From positions 2,047,783-2,111,782 of the forward strand of contig NZ_LFZW01000001.1 of assembly GCF_001183985.1 (NCBI RefSeq): a stretch of DNA of 64,000 nucleotides. The letters run 5' to 3'. The notes beneath the pieces were generated by a model that did no database searches, was not told the DNA's origin, and worked only from the letters and a program-made list of their open reading frames with translations. Positions 58,662 to 64,000 of this stretch are shown one piece after another. Each line of letters begins with the position of its first letter. Position 1 is the first letter of the stretch. The translations under genes were made by a program, and so were the position numbers. This DNA is from Peribacillus loiseleuriae (GTDB taxonomy: Bacteria; Bacillota; Bacilli; Bacillales; DSM-1321).

Positions 58662-59141
58662 ATGAATAGAAAAGGAAAATTTGATAGGGACTTAGCAATT
58701 GATGAACTGAATCAATCAATACAGACTAACGAACAGATTATAAAAACTTTTTTTGAAGTTGTCAGATCAGGTAGTAAACCTGAACAAGCTGAAACCTTCA
58801 TGGCGAAAGAGGTAAAAGCTCATCAAATGAATTCAGAAAGTACGGTGACAATAATAAGATCACCCAAGAATTATGCAGAACATATAAAAGAAATGTTGGA
58901 TGTATGGGGAAACTTTAAAATTGAAATTCAAGAACTTTTTTCTCAAAATCAGAAGGTTTATGTTAGATGGAAACAGATTGGAATGCATATTGCAGAATAT
59001 GAGGGCTACCCTCCTACAAATAAAGAAGTTATTGAAATAGGTAGTGCTATATACCTGCTGGAAAAACAAAAAATAGTGGAATATTGGATTCAAGTGGACA
59101 GACTTGGAGTCATTGAACAGATAAAACGAAATCAAAAATAA
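58662..59141 (+). CDS. SnoaL/NTF2-like protein (ester-cyclase type)
   Basis: 159 residues. After a charged N-terminus it has the NTF2-like pattern: TNEQIIKTFFEVVRSGSKPE, KNYAEHIKEMLDVWGNFKIE, QKVYVRWKQIGMH and EIGSAIYLLEKQKIVEYWIQ. Such proteins bind or cyclise small hydrophobic compounds; the role here is unknown. RBS GAGGAGG precedes the ATG. It lies in an operon with the TetR regulator 48 bases on, so it may modify or bind the inducing compound. Confidence 0.82.
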   Translation: MNRKGKFDRDLAIDELNQSIQTNEQIIKTFFEVVRSGSKPEQAETFMAKEVKAHQMNSESTVTIIRSPKNYAEHIKEMLDVWGNFKIEIQELFSQNQKVYVRWKQIGMHIAEYEGYPPTNKEVIEIGSAIYLLEKQKIVEYWIQVDRLGVIEQIKRNQK

Positions 59142-59189
59142 GATTGCGATCAGTAGAGAAATTCAGTTTTTTGCGAAGGAGGATTTATC

Positions 59190-59771
59190 ATGGTTCGACA
59201 GCGTGAATTTGATAAGGAAAAAGCATTGGATGATGCTATGGAACTTTTTTGGGAGAAGGGATACGCTGCCACATCGATTAGTGATTTAACAGCCATTATG
59301 GGAATACAACGACCCAGTTTATACGCAACGTTTGGAGATAAAGAGAAATTGTTTGAAGCTGCTTTGCGTAAATATACAAATTTGCATGCCTCCCTTATTA
59401 GAACAAAACTACAACACGCTACATCTGTGAAGGAAGCATTCCGTAATCTATTTGAAGAATTGATAGAAGAAGAGTACAAGAACAAAGTAAGTAAGGGCTG
59501 TTTTTGTATTAATACAATTATAGAGCTTGCTCCACACGATGAAAAATTTGAGATCCTTACGAGGGAGCATGAAATGTATCTTTCAGTCATATTTCAAGAA
59601 ACCCTTCTAAAAGGTATTAAATCAGGTGAGTTAGAAAGCAACCTAGATGTTAAAGCCTTAGCTCAGGCATTAGTTGTTGCATTAATTGGAATTACTGTTT
59701 TATTGAAATCTCATCTGGAGCGATCATTCGTAGATAAATCTGTAACTTTAATATTATCGTTAATAAAATAA
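59190..59771 (+). CDS. TetR/AcrR-family regulator
   Basis: 193 residues. Helix-turn-helix: KALDDAMELFWEKGYAATSI, SDLTAIMGIQRPSLYATFGD, KEKLFEAALRKY. The C-terminal half has KGCFCINTIIELAPHDEKFE, which is like the TetR group with a cysteine-containing effector domain. RBS GAAGGAGG. It is the likely repressor of the divergent MFS gene and its own operon, through the two matching palindromes. Confidence 0.92.
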   Translation: MVRQREFDKEKALDDAMELFWEKGYAATSISDLTAIMGIQRPSLYATFGDKEKLFEAALRKYTNLHASLIRTKLQHATSVKEAFRNLFEELIEEEYKNKVSKGCFCINTIIELAPHDEKFEILTREHEMYLSVIFQETLLKGIKSGELESNLDVKALAQALVVALIGITVLLKSHLERSFVDKSVTLILSLIK

Positions 59772-59867
59772 ATAGAAGAAAGTTCGGATTAATGGAGCTA
59801 TATCTTTAATGAGTTCTAAAAAATGCCAGAACAAATGAAATTGGAACAAAAAACCCCTAATAATGTT

Positions 59868-59962
59868 TATTCCACAATCGGGCGATTTTGGAGCAACACA
59901 GGTAGAAAAGGATCAATCCCTTTTCTAAGTGGATTCTTTTTATTTATTGAAAATGCTTGCTT
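59868..59962. repeat. Family R1 repeat (copy 6), degenerate
   Basis: CAATCGGGCGATTTTGGAGC, ACACAGGTAGAAAAGGATCA and AAGTGGATTCTTTTTATT match the head and hairpin of R1. The tail is replaced by TACCAGGTACCAAC and GTACCTGGCACC (59987-60032), an inverted repeat. No gene is visible from 59772 to 60118. Confidence 0.55.
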
Positions 59963-60118
59963 GCGAGGGCGTTTCTGATAAGATTCGGTACCAGGTACCA
60001 ACACTATTCTGATTAGTTTATGTACCTGGCACCATAATAATTGCGGCCCCCATCCTTTCCATCTAACAAATGTGCGTGCCAATTTTTTAGTTTTTTATAG
60101 AAGTTTTGACACTACCTT

Positions 60119-61230
60119 TCAATAATGGTTTATCGTTATCTTAGGTTTACTTTCCATTTTAAAAATAATCACTATCATTATGATTATTAATACTAATATC
60201 ACAACTAAAGCCGGTATATAGTTGTTAAATATATCCAAAGTCAATCCGAACAGCAACGGTCCAGTGGCACCTAAAATGAACCCTCCAAACTGCATTTGAG
60301 CTGATAAAGAAGTTGCCTCATCTGAAGTATTTGCCTCTTCAATTGGAATGACTAAAGCTAAAGGGAAGAGACCACCTGCCCCAAATCCTAAAAATATAGT
60401 TGCAATCCAAGGTGAAAAAGATCCGAGCAATAAAACTATCCCAATGAATTCTGCAACACTACATAATAGTAACCACGTTTTTCGATTTCCCGTTTTAGCA
60501 ACTATGAAAGGTATAAAAAAACTAACTGGTATTTGAATTACTGTGAATAATGTAAGAATCATGCCTGATTGAGCGTGACTCATACCCATCGATTGAACAA
60601 ATGGAGCTAACCAAGCTGTAATAGAATAAAATATTGCGGCCATACACCCAAAAAACATCATAAATAAAAAGACTCGATTATTTGTAATTTTTAGAGAAGG
60701 CGTTTTTGTTCTAACTTTTTCGGTTTTTTTTGTAATCAAAAGTGGAAGAAGTAATAGAGCTGCCGCTAAAGATAAAATGCTCCAAATACTTAATGCAATT
60801 TGCCAAGACTTGTTGAAATAATTAAATAAAGGTACTGTAAAACTTGTCGCAATCGATGCCCCAATTACCATGAAGACAGAGTAAATACTAGTAACACTTA
60901 ATTTTTCAGGAAAGTACTTTTTAATAAAACCTGAAATAGGTGGTCCCGCTAACCCTATTCCAATACCGGAAAATAAGGCAGTAATAATCAATGACCAACT
61001 ATCAGTAATAAAGCCTCGATAAAGTGTTGCGATAAAAATTAAAGACATTGCTATCAGTAAAGACATCTCAATCCCAAAGCGATTACTTAGACGGATTGAA
61101 AAAAGTGCGAATAGCCCCATACAAAATACAGGCAGTGAAGTAATTAAACTAGCTGCAACTCCACTCATGCCTAAATCAGTTTGTATTACATCCAGTAAAG
61201 GACCTTTTGAATCAATCTTTATTTTAAAGT
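60119..61230 (-). pseudogene. MFS transporter (CynX/NimT-like), 5'-truncated and fused to an integrase relic
   Basis: From IDSKGPLLDVIQTDLGMSGV onward it is a CynX/NimT-type MFS permease with about 11 spans (LITSLPVFCMGLFALFSI, GIGIGLAGPPISGFIKKYFP). The first membrane span and the start are lost. The open frame instead begins in integrase sequence (AGYVLGRDDIDTHTMRKTFC) at 61297. The join is at about 61230. Translation of the chimera would give a permease without its first helix, so it is probably inactive. Confidence 0.85.
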
Positions 61231-61548
61231 TACAGAATGTTTTTCGCATCGTATGCGTGTCGATGTCATCCCGTCCAAGCACGTATCCGGCCTTCACAAG
61301 CGCTCTGTAGGCTTGTGAGGGAGAGGAATTCCTTCCGACTTATTCGTTTTTTTCTCCCGAACCACCACATGACTTTTATCTCGTACATCCCCAACGGTCA
61401 ACGGAATAATATCACTGACTCGATGACCGATATTGATCCCAAAGACAAACAAAAAATAGTCCGGTTCGGATCCATAGCGCCGCAACGCCCATTTCATATC
61501 CTCGATTTCTTTCGCTGTTCGCAATGGCTGCACGTTCTTTTCTTTCAT
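61231..61548 (-). pseudogene. Tyrosine recombinase (phage integrase) relic
   Basis: Minus strand: MKEKNVQPLRTAKEIEDMKW, DYFLFVFGINIGHRVSDIIP (first catalytic Arg region), LTVGDVRDKSHVVVREKKTN, then a deletion and frameshift, then AYRALVKAGYVLGRD and DIDTHTMRKTFC (the HxxR box). The final Tyr is absent because the gene is fused to an MFS permease. A plausible reading is imprecise excision of an integrated element. Confidence 0.87.
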
Positions 61549-61617
61549 GATTTACCTCCAATATCGCACATTCAACCCATGATATTGTTAATTTAACGAT
61601 AAGCCCTATTGTTATCA

Positions 61618-61690
61618 ACGAAATGAATGCACGAAAATATCTAAAATCATACATTCAAAAAAACTCCTTGTTCAACTAAAGAAGCAGTTT
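61618..61690. repeat. Family R2 repeat (copy 2)
   Basis: ATGCACGAAAATATCTAAAA, TCATACATTCAAAAAAAC and TTGTTCAACTAAAG match the distal part of the repeat at 5838-5940. Confidence 0.65.
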
Positions 61691-61718
61691 AGTTTAAGTA
61701 CATACCTTCACAAAGTTA

Positions 61719-61759
61719 GAAAAAAGCCGAACTCCACATTTGGAAATCGGCTTTTTTCT
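61719..61759. terminator. Terminator of the GNAT gene
   Basis: AGAAAAAAGCCGA pairs with TCGGCTTTTTTCT; both strands give a T-run. It is about 45 bases after the stop of the gene at 61805-62281. Confidence 0.85.
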
Positions 61760-61804
61760 ATATATTAATTTCTAATTATAATTGATTTAATGGACTTCTT
61801 ATGG

Positions 61805-62281
61805 TTAATTCAAATCTTTTAAATACCACGCATTCATAGCAGAATGGTCAGAACCTGATAGTGGTTCATGTAAAAGTGTAAATCCAAATTTCTCATATAA
61901 TTTACATGCAGCTTTTAATTCGTGCTGTGTTTCTAAGTAGCACTTTGTATAATGTTTAGAGGCAAATGACAAAGCTATTTCCATTAGTTTCCTTGCAAGC
62001 CCGAAACCTTGTGCTTTTGGACTTAAGTATAGCTTTTGCAATTCGCAAACTTTTTCATGTTCGTTAAACGGTGCTATACCAATTCCACCAACAACTTCTC
62101 CTTCCATTTCTACTACCCAGTAGTTTGCATGTTTTAAGTTATTATAATAGTGGTGAAGGTCGTTAAGTTGAGGATCAAAATATGCTGTTCCAGGAATCGC
62201 TAAGCCAAGTGATTTTAATGAATCTTGTATTATTTCTTTTACTTTTGCATTGTCTTCTTTTTTAATTTCCCGAATAATCAT
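61805..62281 (-). CDS. GNAT acetyltransferase
   Basis: 158 residues. It has the CoA motif as LQKLYLSPKAQGFGLARKLM, then CYLETQHELKAACKLYEKFG and the C-terminal HSAMNAWYLKDL. YFDPQLNDLHHYY near the start is typical of a Bacillus subgroup. Start ATG after GAAGGAGA. Target unknown. It is divergent from the MarR gene, with a long inverted repeat between them, so it is probably under MarR control. Confidence 0.9.
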   Translation of the reverse strand: MIIREIKKEDNAKVKEIIQDSLKSLGLAIPGTAYFDPQLNDLHHYYNNLKHANYWVVEMEGEVVGGIGIAPFNEHEKVCELQKLYLSPKAQGFGLARKLMEIALSFASKHYTKCYLETQHELKAACKLYEKFGFTLLHEPLSGSDHSAMNAWYLKDLN

Positions 62282-62348
62282 ATATTATCTCCTTCAATTA
62301 GGTCTTAATAAAGATTGCGATATATTTTAAAAAATGGCATCTTTAAAT

Positions 62349-62410
62349 GTTGACAAGGTCCACATTTAAAAGATACAGTTATATTAATATTAAATGTGGA
62401 CTATGTCAAC
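62349..62410. promoter_or_regulatory. Long inverted repeat, probable MarR operator
   Basis: GTTGACAAGGTCCACATTTA (62349-62368) and its complement TAAATGTGGACTATGTCAAC (62391-62410) are 20-base arms with two mismatches. TTGACA inside the left arm can serve as -35 of the MarR gene. The position between divergent genes suits an autoregulator. Confidence 0.7.
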
Positions 62411-62423
62411 TAAAGGAGAATGT

Positions 62424-62858
62424 ATGGATAAAGAAATCATTTATGATATTAGACAATTCAATCGATTTTATACAAAGGTACTGGGTTTATTTAATAACCA
62501 AATTCTAGATACAGATTATTCATTAACCGAAGCACGAATACTATTTGAAATAAGCGAGAGAACTGAGTGTATTGCAAATAATCTTGTGCAAGAACTTAAT
62601 ATTGATAGGAGCTATATGAGCAGAATTTTACGTAAATTAGAGAGGGAAGATTTAATAAAGAAAAAAAGCTCAACAATAGACAGTAGAAAAAACTTTCTCT
62701 TTTTGACAAAAAAAGGAGAGGAACTGCTAGGTAAAATTAATATTCAGTCAGATGAACAAATAAATCAATTGTTTAATGGACTAAGTGATAGTGAGATTAA
62801 TGAAATTCGTATTTCGATGATGATAATAAAAGAAAAATTAGATAAAAATAAATTTTGA
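62424..62858 (+). CDS. MarR-family transcriptional regulator
   Basis: 144 residues. Winged helix: SLTEARILFEISERTECIAN, NLVQELNIDRSYMSRILRKL, EREDLIKKKSSTIDSRKNFL. It has MarR-type dimer helices at both ends. The ATG at 62424 has AAAGGAG eight bases upstream; a longer frame to 62394 runs through the operator. It may control itself and the divergent GNAT gene through the 62349-62410 repeat. Confidence 0.9.
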   Translation: MDKEIIYDIRQFNRFYTKVLGLFNNQILDTDYSLTEARILFEISERTECIANNLVQELNIDRSYMSRILRKLEREDLIKKKSSTIDSRKNFLFLTKKGEELLGKINIQSDEQINQLFNGLSDSEINEIRISMMIIKEKLDKNKF

Positions 62859-62984
62859 AAGTCTGGAAAATTGTTGATTATTTTTGGTGGAGATGTTCAA
62901 TTAGTTTGCTCTAGTGTAAGTGCAAACTGAACAAACCAACTATCATTTGTCGCACCATTCCCATGTGTGAATTAATGCACTTAA

Positions 62985-63098
62985 ACTAAACGAAGTGCTT
63001 TAATTCAACAGCGCGACCACCAGATTGGTGGTCTTTTCAATGTACGAAAGTATACAAAATCATACATTCAGCACCCTTCTTCAACTAAAGGGGTAAGT
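62985..63098. repeat. Family R2 repeat (copy 3)
   Basis: Head ACTTAAACTAAACGAAGTGC, hairpin GACCACCAGATTGGTGGTC, AATGTACGAAAGTATACAAA and TTCTTCAACTAAAG. It is the best complete copy. Confidence 0.75.
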
Positions 63099-63189
63099 TA
63101 GTTCAACAAGTATTACTTGTTGGCACAAAATATCGGGTTAAAATAAATATAGTTATTAAAGATAAATTATAAGGTGTGGAGGAATTTAA

Positions 63190-63594
63190 ATGTCTGAAGT
63201 TAAAGTACATAATTATAAAATGAGTTTTGGTTGGGAAAATGATAATGGAATAGGTGAGATGTTAATTCAACAAATTCTTAGAGGAGAAAAAACAGCTACT
63301 TGTGCTCCTAAAGAGGAATATTCTGAAGAAGAATTAAAAGAAACGTATGAACCAGTTGACGAAATTGTTACTGTCTATGATAAAAGTGATAAACCCAGAT
63401 GTAATGTGAGACTAAAGGGAGTATTTGAAACTACTTTCGGCAACCCCGATTTGAGACTTGTTCGAGGTGAAGGAGATGGGGAAAATGTAAGTAAGTTTCA
63501 AGAAGACCACAGATTAGCATGGAAGAATATAGGTATTGATTTAAATGATGAGACCATTCTGGTAGTTGAGTTATTTGAATTAGTTATAGACTGA
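63190..63594 (+). CDS. ASCH-domain protein
   Basis: 134 residues. It has the ASCH fold signature IGEMLIQQILRGEKTATCAP with the basic loop, then DEIVTVYDKSDKPRCNVRLK and GDGENVSKFQEDHRLAW. ASCH domains are related to PUA and bind RNA or act as small amidohydrolases; the role is unknown. RBS GTGGAGG precedes the ATG. It stands alone between two R2 repeats. Confidence 0.88.
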   Translation: MSEVKVHNYKMSFGWENDNGIGEMLIQQILRGEKTATCAPKEEYSEEELKETYEPVDEIVTVYDKSDKPRCNVRLKGVFETTFGNPDLRLVRGEGDGENVSKFQEDHRLAWKNIGIDLNDETILVVELFELVID

Positions 63595-63603
63595 CAGTTT
63601 TTG

Positions 63604-63706
63604 TTAAACTAAAGGGTTCATTGGCGGCCTTCTTTACACTTTTTCCGAATGTATGAAAATATGTAAAATCATACATTCAGAAAAACCCCTTCTTCAACTA
63701 ACTTTA
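63604..63706. repeat. Family R2 repeat (copy 4)
   Basis: TTAAACTAAAGGGTTCATTG, GAATGTATGAAAATATGTAA, TCATACATTCAGAAAAAC and CTTCTTCAACTAAC match the layout of the other R2 copies; the GATCACC hairpin is replaced. Confidence 0.68.
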
Positions 63707-63930
63707 AGTTCGTTGATTTAGATGGTATTTCGGAACTTTCGAACCCTTGCTATTACTAGGTTTTGTACTAGTTGAGGTATCGTTAGGAAAGTGCGGATTT
63801 ACAACGATTAGATTTTGGTACAAGTCTTATGGGACATTATGAAGCCTAATTTAGAGGTGATTTGATTGTGTATCAATAGGTTCTATTCTATTGAGAGTGT
63901 GAAGGTTTCCACTTAAACTAACGGGCAGGT

Positions 63931-64000
63931 GTGCGGCCGAGCCTAGGTCGTATCATATAACGGGTGGGATTCCCGTCGAGTAAGAATTAGCCATTCGCTC
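63931..64000 (+). mobile_element. 5' end of a second group II intron (runs off the window)
   Basis: GTGCGGCCGAGCCTAGGTCG, TATCATATAACGGGTGGG and ATTCCCGTCGAG match the first 70 bases of the intron at 41856 with few changes. It too follows ACTTAAACTAACGGG. Whether it keeps its reverse transcriptase lies outside the window. Confidence 0.85.

Overview
The window looks like a low-GC Firmicute of the family Bacillaceae. The signs are strong purine-rich ribosome binding sites, frequent TTG and GTG starts, a Spo0E-type sporulation phosphatase, a Bacillus-type LigD relic and Bacillus-like intergenic repeats. Genus is uncertain; Peribacillus or Neobacillus relatives would fit. Gene order is typical of an accessory, decaying region: intact metabolic and resistance cassettes alternate with insertion sequences, group II introns, an iteron plasmid replicon with a nonsense codon, and many frameshifted or truncated genes.

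Layout. 1-2.9 kb: sulfate/thiosulfate ABC importer (binding-protein tail, cysT, cysW, cysA). 3-6.7 kb: IS3 and IS110 remnants among small hypotheticals; the IS110 copy keeps a leader that should encode a bridge RNA. 6.8-8.7 kb: tetR-efflux operon. 9.1-9.7 kb: beta carbonic anhydrase. 10.4-12.1 kb: 22-bp iterons plus a nonsense-interrupted Rep_3 initiator. 12.7-13.4 kb: Fic protein. 13.7-27.9 kb: a sugar/riboside PTS island. 28-28.5 kb: a 0.55 kb element with Tn7-type ends carrying a spo0E-like gene. 28.7-35.4 kb: AraC regulators, an MFS pump and a redox cassette (NAD(P)-binding protein, flavodoxin-like protein, two aldo/keto reductases). 35.6-38.3 kb: relics (SDR, IS6, possible conjugation gene, ligD). 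38.5-46 kb: P450, hxlR-SDR pair, group II introns, acetyltransferases and a second IS6. 46.2-48.6 kb: carboxynorspermidine pathway. 49-51.3 kb: structured noncoding DNA, a resolvase and an IS3 element. 51.6-55.8 kb: MacB-like ABC protein next to a two-component system. 57-64 kb: MFS, TetR, MarR, GNAT and ASCH genes, an integrase relic, and a group II intron running off the end.

Most interesting system: the 13.7-27.9 kb island. A GntR/UTRA regulator lies behind an array of six near-identical operators (TTGTTATAACGTTATATC) on 118-bp and 99-bp units ordered A-B-A-A-B-B, with a seventh weak operator over the -10 box. The same operator, inverted, recurs at 20579 beside a cre-like site in front of the PTS gene, which ties the two transcription units together. 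The island encodes an eIF2B/ribose-1,5-bisphosphate-isomerase-like protein, a BtpA/SgcQ protein, two HPr proteins, EIIA, EIIBC, an ADP-ribosylglycohydrolase-family enzyme, enzyme I and a phosphofructokinase. A decayed second copy of regulator-eIF2B-BtpA lies inside it. I infer a dedicated PTS pathway for a ribosyl-type compound, with its own energy-coupling proteins; the substrate is unknown.

Several families of dispersed intergenic repeats recur, and one intact ORF-less group II intron sits inside such a repeat. All calls come from reading the sequence; no database search was run.
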